Source: Paenibacillus sp. XY044
GTDB taxonomy: Bacteria; Bacillota; Bacilli; Paenibacillales; Paenibacillaceae
Reading direction: 5' to 3'
DNA length: 64,000 bases
Assembly (NCBI RefSeq): GCF_002257645.1
Contig: NZ_NQMO01000001.1
Coordinates: 372,001-436,000 of the forward strand
In this document: positions 15,878 to 25,165 of the stretch, in pieces
How the letters are laid out: each line of letters begins with the position of its first letter
How positions within the stretch are numbered: the first letter of the stretch is position 1
Notes under the pieces: model-generated
Seen by the model: the letters and a program-made list of their open reading frames with translations, nothing else
Databases searched by the model: none
Told to the model about the DNA's origin: nothing
Program-made: the position numbers and the translations under genes

Positions 15878-16438
15878 ATGAAATTCATCCTTATTTTTGG
15901 ACCGCAGGCCGTAGGCAAAATGACCGTCGGACAGGAGCTCGAAAAAATAACGGAGCTGAAGCTTTTTCACAACCATATGACGATCGAGCTGGTATCCCCG
16001 TTTTTCAGCTACGGCTCGGAAGCCGGGAAACGGCTGGTGGGATTGTTCCGGCGGGAGATATTTGAAGAGGTTGCCAAAAGCGACCTCGCCGGCTTGATAT
16101 TCACGTTTGTATGGGCGCTGGACCTGAAGGCGGATTGGGATTACGTGGAGGAGGTATGCGGGATTTTCGAGTCCAGAAGCGCGGAAGTGTATTTCGTGGA
16201 ACTGGAGGCTGATCTTGGCGAGCGGCTCTCCCGCAATCTTAGTCCAAACCGGCTGCAGCATAAGCCCACGAAACGGAACACGGAGTGGTCCGAAAATGAG
16301 CTGAAGCGATCGATGGAAAAGTACCGGCTAAATTCATACGACGGAGAGATCCAGCGGGAGAACTATTTGAGAATCAACAACACGGATTTGAGTGCAAAAG
16401 AGGTGGCGGGCAAAATTAAGCGTGAATTTGGACTGTAG
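15878..16438 (+). CDS. P-loop NTPase, AAA/kinase-like
   Basis: A 186-residue soluble protein. The N-terminal strand and P-loop read FIFGPQAVGKMTVG, so the usual GK[ST] is GKM-T; this variant recurs in a small family of Bacillales proteins with the same opening. LKLFHNHMTIEL follows, and a lid-like basic region RLSRNLSPNRLQHKPTKR lies near residues 113-130. The build resembles shikimate or gluconate kinases, but no substrate can be assigned. AAAGGAGGGGACCGG gives a strong start at 15878. It stands alone, with 319 empty bases downstream. Confidence 0.72.
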   Translation: MKFILIFGPQAVGKMTVGQELEKITELKLFHNHMTIELVSPFFSYGSEAGKRLVGLFRREIFEEVAKSDLAGLIFTFVWALDLKADWDYVEEVCGIFESRSAEVYFVELEADLGERLSRNLSPNRLQHKPTKRNTEWSENELKRSMEKYRLNSYDGEIQRENYLRINNTDLSAKEVAGKIKREFGL

Positions 16439-16757
16439 TTTTTACTCCATGGCCTCAAGTTGACCGCGATCCCGTAACTTTTTTCTCTCCGTGTTGTTCA
16501 TTAAATAAGCAGCCCGGTAACAGTCCGCGGGTTTTGGGAGGTTATGAACGATTGAGGCGGGATGCCGGCGTGTTTTTGACAAAGGAATCGTGTATTACAC
16601 ATACCTTGATGGAATCAACACCGTGATATCATCCTTCGATCAGTGCGGGGCATATGGAAGAAACAATGACCATGCCGTCGCATAAGTAAAGAATGTACAA
16701 CCAAAGCGCCAGAATTCAATAGAGGAATAACTTGGGGCGCGAAAAGGAGGACGCGGA
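16439..16757. other. 319-base intergenic region without a gene
   Basis: I see no supported gene or terminator. A TTGACA at 16576-16581 lacks a good -10 partner. GGGAGGTT followed by ATG AAC GAT TGA at about 16545-16556 is a three-codon frame with a ribosome site, too short to call. Confidence 0.5.
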
Positions 16758-17159
16758 ATGAACCGAAATGCGGGCTTCTGGATCAGGCTTGGGGCATCGC
16801 TGGTGGATGGGCTGCTCGTCGGCCTGCCGATCATGATTGTGGTGTGGCTGATTACGGGAAAATGGGGAAACGAGGATTGGATTTCCGATACGATCAGCGG
16901 TTTGTACACGCTGCTCGTGCCTGTAATCTGGAACGGTTATACGGTGGGCAAAAGGATATGCAACATCCGGATTCGCAAGGTGAGCGATCATCAGCCTCCC
17001 GGAATTGGGACCATGCTGCTGCGGAACGTCGTGGCTGGCCTCGTATATGGTCTGAGCTTCGGCATCTGCGCGATCATCAGTGCTTTTATGGTGGGGTTGC
17101 GTGAAGACAAACGGTCGATTCATGACTTTATTGCCGGGACGGAAGTCGTATATGACTGA
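16758..17159 (+). CDS. RDD family membrane protein
   Basis: A 133-residue protein with three predicted membrane helices at about residues 14-32, 48-62 and 88-112. It keeps the family marks: R near the start (FWIRLGASLVDGLL, with the Asp in helix 1), GKRICNIRI, and the closing D of RSIHDFIAGTEVV. RDD proteins are of uncertain function; some affect ion or osmotic homeostasis. AAAAGGAGG lies nine bases before the ATG. Isolated gene. Confidence 0.85.
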   Translation: MNRNAGFWIRLGASLVDGLLVGLPIMIVVWLITGKWGNEDWISDTISGLYTLLVPVIWNGYTVGKRICNIRIRKVSDHQPPGIGTMLLRNVVAGLVYGLSFGICAIISAFMVGLREDKRSIHDFIAGTEVVYD

Positions 17160-17435
17160 ACAGTGTTCTGGCTGAAAAGTAACAGGATGCACGCCGCCTG
17201 GCCGGAGAATTCCGGACCTCTGGCTGATGTGCGGGACATTCATATCATGATAGGGTAAAAGGTAGGATAAGACAGCGTTGTCAGGCGTACGCAGCCAAGC
17301 AGCCGTCAAATCCTCCTTTTTTCTTATAAAATGACTGGATTACTATTTTGGTCAATTGGTATTTTTCGAACGTTTACTGGTCCGCTGCTAGGGCTGGATT
17401 AAAGAGAAAAAAACAGGATGATGGAGGGAATAACC

Positions 17436-20400
17436 ATGCCGCAAACCATTCAAGTGCCTCAACCCAAAACCTACGGACCTTTAGGCAATCTGCCTCTGCT
17501 GGATCCTGCCGCACCGGTGCAATCATTGGTGAAGGTCGCCTCGGAGCTCGGGCCGATCTTCCAGTTCCAATATCCCGGCGGCCGCAGAGAGCTCTATGTG
17601 TCCGGCCATGAATATGTGAAGGACGCTTGCGACGAGAAGCGTTTTGATAAAAGGGTCTGGGCTCCGCTGCAGAACGTGCGCGCTTTTGCCGGTGACGGCC
17701 TCTTTACGAGCGCAACCCAGGAACCCAATTGGAAAAAAGCTCATAACATTCTGCTGTCCAGCTTCAGCCAGCGGGCCATGCAGAGTTACCATACGAAAAT
17801 GCTGGACATCGCCATGCAGCTGATTCAAAAATGGGGGCGGCTGAATCCGGATGAAACGGTAGACGTTCCTGCCGATATGACCCGGCTGACGCTCGATACG
17901 ATCGGGCTGTGCGGGTTCAGTTACCGTTTCAACAGCTTTTACCGGGAAAACAACCACCCCTTTATCGATGCGATGGTGAGGGCGCTAGACGAAGGGATGA
18001 ACCAGCTACATCGTCTGGGCATCCAGGATATGTTTATGATCCGCAAGAAGCGGCAGTTTCAAGAAGATATTCAGGCGATGTTTTCGCTTGTCGACGAACT
18101 GATTCGGGACCGTAAGGCGCATGGAGGGGATGCGGATGATCTGCTTGCGCATATGCTGGACGGCGTCGATGCGGACACGGGGGAGCGGCTGAATCACGAA
18201 AATATCCGCTACCAGATGATCACGTTCCTGATAGCGGGGCATGAGACGACCAGCGGCCTGCTCTCCTTTGCGATCTATTTTCTGATGAATAATCCCGATA
18301 AGCTGCGCAAGGCGGTGGAAGAGGTGGACCGCGTCATGAAAGACCCTGTGCCGACGTATCATCAGGTACGGGAGCTCAAATATGTCCGGATGGTTCTTAG
18401 CGAGTCCTTGCGATTATGGCCGACCGCGCCGGCCTTCTCGCTGTACGCCAAAGAAGACACCATGATCGGGGGAGCCTATCCGATTCAAAAGGGAAACAGC
18501 GTAACGGTACTCATTCCGGGACTTCACCGGGATGCGCGTGTCTGGGGAGATGACGTGGAGACGTTCAGACCCGAGCGGTTCGAGGATCCGAGCAAGGTGC
18601 CCCATGATGCGTATAAGCCGTTCGGCAGCGGCCAGCGGGCGTGCATTGGCCAGCAGTTCGCCTTGCAGGAAGCCACGTTGGTGCTGGGGATGGTGCTGAA
18701 GTATTTTGACCTGGCGGATGCCGGCCACTACGAACTCAAGGTGAAAGAGACGCTAACGCTGAAACCGGAAGGATTTCGGATCCGTGTCCGCCGTCGTAAG
18801 GGGGCAGCGATTCCGGCTGGTTTCGGCAGCGCCGAACCTGTGGAAGCCGCTGCGAGTGAATCCGCCAAGCCGGCATCAATAGCGGAAAATGAACATCATA
18901 CGCCGCTGCTCGTCCTGTACGGCTCCAATTTGGGCACGGCTGAAGGGATTGCCAGAGAGGTGGCTGACCGTGCGAGGAACCAGGGATTTGACAGCCAGGT
19001 TGGTCCCTTGGACGAATATGCCGGCGCGCTTCCCAAGGAGGGAGCGGTGATCATCGTAACGGCTTCTTATAACGGCCAGCCTCCTTCCAACGCGAAGGCT
19101 TTTATGGACTGGCTGGAATCCGCCGATCATTCCGCCATCCGGGATGTCAATTACGCGGTATTCGGCTGCGGAGATCACAATTGGGCCAGCACGTACCAGC
19201 GGATTCCGCGCCTGATTGACGAGCAGCTGGCCGCCAAAGGGGCGAAGCGGCTTCTCCCTCGCGGGGAGAGCGATGCCAGCGGCGATTTTGAACGGGAGGT
19301 TGACGAGTGGACGGAGCATTTATGGCCGGATTTGATGGCTGCGTTAGGACTCCCGGTCGCGACCAGCCGCGAAACCAAGCGGAGCACGCTGTCGCTGCGC
19401 TTTGTCCAGGGTGTGGCGGCCGTTCCGCTGGCGGAGACCTACCACGCCGTATCCGGACGGATCGTGTACAGCTGCAATCTTCAGCATGCAGACAGCGGAA
19501 GGGTCACGCAGCACATCGAAATTGCGCTGCCGGAAGGTACCGCTTATCGCGAAGGGGATCATTTAGGTGTGCTCCCAGTTAATCCAGAGCCATTGGTACG
19601 GCGGGTGCTCCGCCGATTCCAGCTGGAAGGCTCGGCGCACCTGATTCTGACGGCGGGCGGAAATAACAGCGCTCATCTGAAGACAGGGGTGCCGATCCGG
19701 CTGGACGAACTGCTGTCCCGCAGCGTGGAGCTGCAGGAGCCGGCCACCCGCGCCCAAATACGGGAGTTGGCATCAAGTACGGTATGTCCGCCGCATGCCA
19801 GGGAGCTGGAGGCGCTGCTTGAGGAAGAGACGTTCCAAACAGACATTCGGGCGAAGAGAGTCACAATGCTCGATCTGCTAGAGCAATATGAAGCCTGTGA
19901 GCTGCCGTTTGCGCGTTTCCTGGAGCTGCTGCCGGCGCTAAAGCCGCGATATTACTCCATCTCCAGCTCGCCTATGGCCAGTCGAGGTACGGCCAGCATC
20001 ACGGTCGGCGTAGTTCGGGGAGAGGCATGGAGCGGCAGGGGAACGTACAGCGGCATCGCCTCCAACTATCTGGCTGCGCTCGAGCCGGGAGCTGAGGTGT
20101 TGATGTTTGTCCGGTCTCCCGAATCCGGCTTTGTGCTGCCGGAGGATTCAGCCACACCGATGATCATGGTAGGTCCGGGCACAGGTGTAGCCCCGTTCAG
20201 AGGCTTTATCCAGGCGAGACGGGTACGGCAAGCGGGAGGAAAGGCGTTGGGTGAAGCCCATCTGTACTTCGGCTGCCGGAATCCAGAACATGATTACCTA
20301 TACCGCAAGGAGTTTGAGCAGGCGGAAAAGGACGGCCTCGTGACGCTTCATACGGCTTTTTCCAGAGTGGAGGGTGCGGATAAATGCTATGTCCAGCATC

Positions 20401-20615
20401 TCATGAAGCAGGAAGAGGAGCTGCTGCTGACGCTGCTCGAAGCCGGGGCCAAGCTGTACATCTGCGGCGACGGTACCCGAATGGCGCCCCAAGTGGAAGA
20501 AACGCTGATGGACTCCTATCGGGACAAATACGGGGCAAGCCGTGAAGAGGCAGCCAAATGGCTTGCCGGGCTCGAGTCGGCAGGAAATTATGTGAAGGAC
20601 GTTTGGGCAGGTTGA
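17436..20615 (+). CDS. cyp102A: Self-sufficient cytochrome P450/NADPH-P450 reductase, CYP102A type
   Basis: A 1059-residue fusion, collinear with P450 BM3 (1049). Haem domain ~1-460: GLFTS with Phe90 (BM3 Phe87 position), AGHETTS with Thr271 (BM3 Thr268) and [10 protein letters not shown] with haem-ligand Cys403. FMN domain from ~490: [14 protein letters not shown]. The FAD/NADPH reductase domain has [23 protein letters not shown] and the C-terminal YVKDVWAG. It should hydroxylate or epoxidise medium- and long-chain fatty acids at subterminal carbons using NADPH and O2. GGAGG precedes ATG 17436; the ATG at 17418 overlaps this site. The 276-base upstream gap shows no clear Bm3R1-type palindrome. 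A terminator follows. Confidence 0.96.
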   Translation: MPQTIQVPQPKTYGPLGNLPLLDPAAPVQSLVKVASELGPIFQFQYPGGRRELYVSGHEYVKDACDEKRFDKRVWAPLQNVRAFAGDGLFTSATQEPNWKKAHNILLSSFSQRAMQSYHTKMLDIAMQLIQKWGRLNPDETVDVPADMTRLTLDTIGLCGFSYRFNSFYRENNHPFIDAMVRALDEGMNQLHRLGIQDMFMIRKKRQFQEDIQAMFSLVDELIRDRKAHGGDADDLLAHMLDGVDADTGERLNHENIRYQMITFLIAGHETTSGLLSFAIYFLMNNPDKLRKAVEEVDRVMKDPVPTYHQVRELKYVRMVLSESLRLWPTAPAFSLYAKEDTMIGGAYPIQKGNSVTVLIPGLHRDARVWGDDVETFRPERFEDPSKVPHDAYKPFGSGQRACIGQQFALQEATLVLGMVLKYFDLADAGHYELKVKETLTLKPEGFRIRVRRRKGAAIPAGFGSAEPVEAAASESAKPASIAENEHHTPLLVLYGSNLGTAEGIAREVADRARNQGFDSQVGPLDEYAGALPKEGAVIIVTASYNGQPPSNAKAFMDWLESADHSAIRDVNYAVFGCGDHNWASTYQRIPRLIDEQLAAKGAKRLLPRGESDASGDFEREVDEWTEHLWPDLMAALGLPVATSRETKRSTLSLRFVQGVAAVPLAETYHAVSGRIVYSCNLQHADSGRVTQHIEIALPEGTAYREGDHLGVLPVNPEPLVRRVLRRFQLEGSAHLILTAGGNNSAHLKTGVPIRLDELLSRSVELQEPATRAQIRELASSTVCPPHARELEALLEEETFQTDIRAKRVTMLDLLEQYEACELPFARFLELLPALKPRYYSISSSPMASRGTASITVGVVRGEAWSGRGTYSGIASNYLAALEPGAEVLMFVRSPESGFVLPEDSATPMIMVGPGTGVAPFRGFIQARRVRQAGGKALGEAHLYFGCRNPEHDYLYRKEFEQAEKDGLVTLHTAFSRVEGADKCYVQHLMKQEEELLLTLLEAGAKLYICGDGTRMAPQVEETLMDSYRDKYGASREEAAKWLAGLESAGNYVKDVWAG

Positions 20616-20622
20616 CCTTCCG

Positions 20623-20654
20623 GCGGCAATGCTCCGGGACTTGCCGCATTTTTA
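20623..20654 (+). terminator. Rho-independent terminator after the P450 gene
   Basis: GCGGCAA (20623-20629) pairs with TTGCCGC (20641-20647), followed by ATTTTTATT. Confidence 0.8.
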
Positions 20655-20727
20655 TTGATTGCTTCCTTGCCGTCCGCAAACATATGATGAAAGCGAGGGA
20701 CAGGACAATCAGGAAGGAGCAAGCCAG

Positions 20728-21213
20728 GTGAATTATGAAATCAGAACCGCGAGCACGGATGAACTGGGGCTCGTTCACCAGACGATGATGCTGGCTTTTG
20801 AAGAATATCGGGGCCGGCTCCATCCACCCTCAGGCGCTTTGTCGGAGGATACCGAAACGATTCGGAGCAAGATCAGCGAGCATGGGGGCGGAGCCCTTCT
20901 GGTTTGGTCCGGTGAAAAGCCTGTAGGATCGGCGCAGTATTCCTTCCGTGATTCCTTTTTGTACGTCGGAAGGCTATCCGTCATCCCCGAGGCACGCGGC
21001 GGAGGATTGGGCAAGGCCATCATGAAGCATTTCGAGAAACTCGCTGCACAGCTCCGTTATTCCGAGATCCGGCTGGGAGTCAGGTTGTCGCTTCAAGATA
21101 ACATCCGGTTCTATCGTAAGCTGGGTTATGAAGTCGTTGATGAGCATGAATATCCTGAACGAACCGATGGTTGGTACATCATGAGCAAACAAGTGGAAGG
21201 TGGCCAGGCATGA
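20728..21213 (+). CDS. GNAT family N-acetyltransferase
   Basis: A 161-residue single-domain acetyltransferase. VGRLSVIPEARGGGLGKAIM near residues 75-95 is motif A with the acetyl-CoA pyrophosphate loop, and NIRFYRKLGYEVVDEHEY is motif B. The GTG start at 20728 follows AGGAAGGAGC; no ATG in frame has a site. The stop overlaps the cupin start by four bases (ATGA), so the two are translationally coupled. Substrate unknown. Confidence 0.85.
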   Translation: MNYEIRTASTDELGLVHQTMMLAFEEYRGRLHPPSGALSEDTETIRSKISEHGGGALLVWSGEKPVGSAQYSFRDSFLYVGRLSVIPEARGGGLGKAIMKHFEKLAAQLRYSEIRLGVRLSLQDNIRFYRKLGYEVVDEHEYPERTDGWYIMSKQVEGGQA

Positions 21214-21545
21214 TTAGCAAAGATAACGCGGAGCATTACGTTTGGGGAAACGATTGCGACGGATGGCGGCTGGTTGATGAAGGGACGGTAAGCATCATTC
21301 ATGAGCGAATGCCGCCGGGGACAAGCGAGCAAAGGCATTACCATACCCGGACGGGGCAGTTTTTCTTTGTGCTGTTTGGTACGCTCGATATTGAAATCGA
21401 AGGTGCGGTGCATACGTTATCGGCGCATCAGGGAATGAGGATACAGCCGGGGGCGGGTCACCAGGTCATGAATCGATCGGCGGAGCCGGTCGAATTTTTG
21501 GTCTATTCCCAGCCTAATTCCCGAGGGGACAGGACACCTGCTTAA
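21210..21545 (+). CDS. Small cupin-domain protein
   Basis: A 111-residue single cupin. The metal-binding motif 1 is seen in QRHYHTRTGQFFFVLFGTLD (HxH...E replaced partly by Q), and motif 2 in IQPGAGHQVMN (His). It starts at ATG 21210, within the stop of the GNAT gene, with GGAAGGTGG upstream. Small cupins of this kind bind metals and may act on sugars or other small molecules; nothing more specific can be read. Part of a four-gene run with two GNATs and a methyltransferase. Confidence 0.8.
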   Translation: MISKDNAEHYVWGNDCDGWRLVDEGTVSIIHERMPPGTSEQRHYHTRTGQFFFVLFGTLDIEIEGAVHTLSAHQGMRIQPGAGHQVMNRSAEPVEFLVYSQPNSRGDRTPA

Positions 21546-21595
21546 AGAAAAGGGCATATCACGGACAGGAATACAGTATGAGGAGGAAGCATATC

Positions 21596-22057
21596 ATGTC
21601 CAAAGAAAGCATAACGGTCCGGCAGGCGGGACTCGAGGATCTGAAAGAGCTTGCCGACATTTTTGACTTATACCGGATATTTTATGGTCAGGAATCGGAT
21701 GTTGAAGGGGCGGCTACCTTCTTGTTCGAGCGGATGGAGCACCGGGAATCGGTCATCATGATCGCCGAGGAGCAGGGCCGGATCGCCGGGTTTACCCAGC
21801 TGTATCCGGTGTTCTCCTCTATTTCTATGAAACGGTCCTATATTTTGAACGATTTGTATGTTCGTGAGGAATACCGCAAGCAGGGGATCGCCCGTCTGCT
21901 GCTTGAAGCGGCCAGGCAGTACGCCAAACTGGCCCGGGCGAAGGGGCTGTCTTTGTCCACGGCAGTAACCAATGTGCAGGGGCAGCGGCTGTACGAGCAG
22001 AGTGGATATGTTCGGGACGAGCAGTTTATCCATTATGATTTAACGTCTCTGGATTAA
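21596..22057 (+). CDS. GNAT family N-acetyltransferase
   Basis: A 153-residue protein. LNDLYVREEYRKQGIARLLL (near residues 81-100) is motif A, with the RxxGI acetyl-CoA loop, and GQRLYEQSGYVRDEQF is motif B. AGGAGGAAGC decides ATG 21596; the ATG at 21578 overlaps this site. It follows the cupin after 50 bases and precedes the methyltransferase by 18 bases. Confidence 0.87.
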   Translation: MSKESITVRQAGLEDLKELADIFDLYRIFYGQESDVEGAATFLFERMEHRESVIMIAEEQGRIAGFTQLYPVFSSISMKRSYILNDLYVREEYRKQGIARLLLEAARQYAKLARAKGLSLSTAVTNVQGQRLYEQSGYVRDEQFIHYDLTSLD

Positions 22058-22075
22058 TTAAGGGAGGGAATATCG

Positions 22076-22849
22076 ATGGAACCGTCTACGCAGGATTTCT
22101 ATGACGGTATGGCTGAGTCATACCATTTGATTTACGAAGATTGGAAACGTACGGTGTCTAATCAAGGGAAATTCTGGGACGGATGGATCCGCTCCCGGTT
22201 TCATCCTCAAAGAAGCGGCACAATTCGGTTGTTGGACGCCTCATGCGGTATCGGAACCCAGAGCCTAGGGCTTGCCCAGCATGGGTTTGACGTGACGGCA
22301 ACCGACCTGAGCCCGAATTCCGTGGAGCGGGCCCGTCAGGAAGCGGAGTCCATGGGACTGTCGATCCGATTTGGAACGGCGGACTTCAGGACGCTCGAGC
22401 AGGATGTTGAAGGCACCTTTGACGTCGTCTTCACTGCCGACAATGCGGTGCCCCATTTACTTACGGACGAGGACCTGCTGAGCGCCTGCCGGCAATTTTA
22501 CAACAAATGCGCGCCGGGCGGCGCGGCCATCATTACGATCCGCGATTACGACAGCCTGGTGCAGGAGCGCCCCCGCGCTACTGAGCCCAGAATTCTGGAT
22601 AAAGGAAAGAGAATCGTGTTCCAGGTGTGGGACTGGTCGGAGGACGGAACGACATATACGACCCGACAGTTCATTGTGCAGGATCATTTAGGGACGTGGA
22701 AAACGGAAAGCTATGCAGCCGTGTACAGGGCAGTCCGGCGAAGCGAGCTGAGCCGCTTTTTGCAGCAGGCCGGATTCCAGCGCGTGGAGTGGTTCATGCC
22801 CGAGCAAACCGGTTTTTATCAGCCGATCGTAGCGGCAACAAAACTCTAA
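22076..22849 (+). CDS. Class I SAM-dependent methyltransferase
   Basis: A 257-residue methyltransferase. Motif I is IRLLDASCGIGTQSLGLA (near residues 50-66), the acidic end of strand 2 is VTATDLSPNSVERAR, and FDVVFTADNAVPHLL is the motif II region. The C-terminal half is a beta-rich cap (TTYTTRQFIVQDHLG), as in small-molecule N-methyltransferases of the glycine-sarcosine type. AGGGAGGG precedes the ATG. Substrate unknown; last gene of a four-gene run, convergent with the ger operon. Confidence 0.86.
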   Translation: MEPSTQDFYDGMAESYHLIYEDWKRTVSNQGKFWDGWIRSRFHPQRSGTIRLLDASCGIGTQSLGLAQHGFDVTATDLSPNSVERARQEAESMGLSIRFGTADFRTLEQDVEGTFDVVFTADNAVPHLLTDEDLLSACRQFYNKCAPGGAAIITIRDYDSLVQERPRATEPRILDKGKRIVFQVWDWSEDGTTYTTRQFIVQDHLGTWKTESYAAVYRAVRRSELSRFLQQAGFQRVEWFMPEQTGFYQPIVAATKL

Positions 22850-22866
22850 ATAAGGTTGGGCTAATT

Positions 22867-23952
22867 TTAGTTTTTCGCCATTTTTCTCTTTACGATCGTC
22901 ATCACCCATAGAAACAGCGGTATGGAGATCGCGCAAACCGGAATGACAATCCGCTCCCACAGCTTCTGAAGTATTAATATAGTGGCTTCATTCGGAATGA
23001 ATAGCGCAATAATGAAGATGGCCGGTGCACAAAACCACATGAGCTTTTTCCAATTTTTGACCTGCAGCCAATGGGCCATCTCATAGCTTGTGATAAACAA
23101 GTAAAGGGAGATCTTGGCGAATACACCGAAGATCCAAATGAAGATTACGAGTACGTCGAGGTTTTGAATAAAGTTCAGGATGTTAATTGTGCGTACCAGC
23201 ATAAAGTAAGAGAACCTCAGCTCTTTCCCTACGTAAGGGCCGAACACGAGCAGTACCATGACCGTGGCCAATAGTACCATCACAGCGGTGAAAGCGACGC
23301 TCGACAGAGCTTTGGCCATGATTTTTTTATTACTGGATATAAACGAGAGAAGAACCAGCAGCATAAACGATTCCCCGAAAAAAGAAGCGGGCGGCAGCGA
23401 CGCCTTGAAAATCTGCTGCCAGCTTGAATCGCCGACGACCGGTAGGATGTGGAGCAGCTTCGCGTTAGTGACGTTCAACAGAAAGGTGAGGATCAGCGTA
23501 ATGAGCGTCACGGGTCCTGCCAGTTCGCAAAACCGGCCGATGCCGGTAATCCCGCTGATGCCGGTCAGATACACGGCCAAAGCCAGCATCATGACCATGA
23601 GAATCCAGATGGGGGTCCGGTCAAGGATCGTCAGATGGATAAAATCGGTAAAGGAGCGGAGAACATCACCCGACAAAATGAGCCAGGCCACAAAATAAGG
23701 AAGGATGACGATTCTTCCGATCCAGCCGCCAAGCAGCTTGCGGCTGAATTGCGTCAAGGTTTCACCAGGATGGAGAAGGCTGACATGCGTGACCAGATAC
23801 GTGATGGCTAACCCGATAAAGCACGCAATGATGATGGATATCCAGGCGTCCTGCTTGGCCGTTTCGATGGCTGGCGACACTCTCAACCAGACAGCCATGA
23901 CGACTTCCAATGTGCTTACGGTCCAAAATATTTGCGATCCGGTCAGCTTCAT
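22867..23952 (-). CDS. gerB: Spore germination protein, GerB-type permease subunit
   Basis: A 361-residue inner-membrane protein with about ten predicted helices, of the GerAB/APC superfamily. It starts MKLTGSQIFWTVSTLEVVMA. Family elements include YFVAWLILSGDVLRSF and the later FGESFMLLVLLSFIS. Within the germinant receptor this subunit binds the germinant, an amino acid or nucleoside. GGAAAGGAGCTGGAGCT precedes the ATG. It is the third gene of the minus-strand operon, 49 bases after gerC. Confidence 0.93.
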   Translation of the reverse strand: MKLTGSQIFWTVSTLEVVMAVWLRVSPAIETAKQDAWISIIIACFIGLAITYLVTHVSLLHPGETLTQFSRKLLGGWIGRIVILPYFVAWLILSGDVLRSFTDFIHLTILDRTPIWILMVMMLALAVYLTGISGITGIGRFCELAGPVTLITLILTFLLNVTNAKLLHILPVVGDSSWQQIFKASLPPASFFGESFMLLVLLSFISSNKKIMAKALSSVAFTAVMVLLATVMVLLVFGPYVGKELRFSYFMLVRTINILNFIQNLDVLVIFIWIFGVFAKISLYLFITSYEMAHWLQVKNWKKLMWFCAPAIFIIALFIPNEATILILQKLWERIVIPVCAISIPLFLWVMTIVKRKMAKN

Positions 23953-24001
23953 AGCTCCAGCTCCTTTCCGCGAATGTGTTTCCTCTAGTTAATTGATGTT
24001 C

Positions 24002-25138
24002 TTACAATGAAGAGTTGGTTTGACCCGGATCCCTGTACCGGAGTTGAACCGAAACGGTGATCGGCAGTTCGGGGAACGTTTCGTGCCAATGCGGTTTGAG
24101 CGTTTTCCATTCCCGCGGGTGCTGCCGGTGCATATGTTCCCCGATTCCAAAAATATCGAGTTTATATTGGTGCTGGGCCTTATCGATCAGTTTATGGACT
24201 GTATCCTCCGCTTCCTGGCTCAGCTTGTTTTGAATCGTTTTGAGATCAGCTTCCTTGGAAGGATCGAGCGACGAATTGTTTTCGACAATGCTGCCGGTGC
24301 CATGAAGCGATATATGAATCTGGGGCTGATACTTAACCATTTTAATTTGCGTGCGGTGCTTTAGGGATTGTACAACTAAACTGATCGTCTCGTTCCTATT
24401 TCCGATGGAAGTGGTGACCGTGAGGTTTTTTTGCTTACCCATCATCCAGTTATCGTACACCGATTCCTCCTTATCGAGGTAACCGACGAGTTTAAGGCCA
24501 TGGTCTTTATCCAGGATGGCCGAGCCGGCGTACACGTAACCTGTGGAAGGATCGGCTGTGATGGCAGGCACGATCGGCTGGGTTCCTTCGCTGAAGGCAT
24601 CGCATAATAACATCCGATAGTAGTAGGGCTTCATACCAAGTGCAGCTTGCTGACTGCCGAGTGTCGTACTAATAAAAGGGTCAAATGTAGGCTCGGCGCG
24701 GATAACTTCTTTCGCCGTTCCATCCTTGACCACAAGGATGACGGAACGCAATTCCGATTTGGGGTTGCGAAAGATCATGTCGAGATACTTATCCAGTCCC
24801 TCTTCGGCCATATGCTGACCGATCAGGATCGTTTGGCGATGAGCATAAAACAAGGAGCGTGACAGCTCAGCCTGCAAATGCTGCCCGGCATCCATAAAAT
24901 CCTTTCCTTTCGCACTCACGACCGTAAATGTGTTTTTCTTGCCCGCACCTGTAACCTGGCTGCTGCCCAAACCCGCGGGTACGGCAATTTCGGAACTAAT
25001 CTCCAACTTCCTGTCCTCGGTCATGTCCATTCCGACGCCGATAATAAAAGCACGCTGGTTGGATTCCTTCAGATTCCAGCAGCCGGTGGTTGCAGCCGCG
25101 AGGAACAATAAGCAGAACATGAGCAAGATTTTTTTCAT
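24002..25138 (-). CDS. gerC: Spore germination lipoprotein, Ger(x)C family
   Basis: A 378-residue lipoprotein. The signal peptide MKKILLMFCLLFLAAATTGC puts the lipidated cysteine at position 20, followed by the family hallmark WNLKESNQRAFIIGVGMD. The three GerAC domains follow, with the C-terminal helical domain around KLIDKAQHQYKLDIFGIGEH. The protein sits on the outer face of the inner spore membrane as part of the receptor and needs diacylglyceryl transfer. Second gene of the operon, 27 bases after gerA. Confidence 0.93.
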   Translation of the reverse strand: MKKILLMFCLLFLAAATTGCWNLKESNQRAFIIGVGMDMTEDRKLEISSEIAVPAGLGSSQVTGAGKKNTFTVVSAKGKDFMDAGQHLQAELSRSLFYAHRQTILIGQHMAEEGLDKYLDMIFRNPKSELRSVILVVKDGTAKEVIRAEPTFDPFISTTLGSQQAALGMKPYYYRMLLCDAFSEGTQPIVPAITADPSTGYVYAGSAILDKDHGLKLVGYLDKEESVYDNWMMGKQKNLTVTTSIGNRNETISLVVQSLKHRTQIKMVKYQPQIHISLHGTGSIVENNSSLDPSKEADLKTIQNKLSQEAEDTVHKLIDKAQHQYKLDIFGIGEHMHRQHPREWKTLKPHWHETFPELPITVSVQLRYRDPGQTNSSL

Positions 25139-25165
25139 AGGTATCTTCCGCCTTATCCATCAAGT

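Noticed and set aside
16576..16604. TTGACA promoter before the RDD gene
   Set aside because: The -10 partner at the proper distance (ACATAC) matches only half of the consensus.
17300..17400. BM3R1-type operator before the P450 gene
   Set aside because: Only a half-site-like GAACGTT at about 17370; the 20-base palindrome of the Bacillus site is not present.
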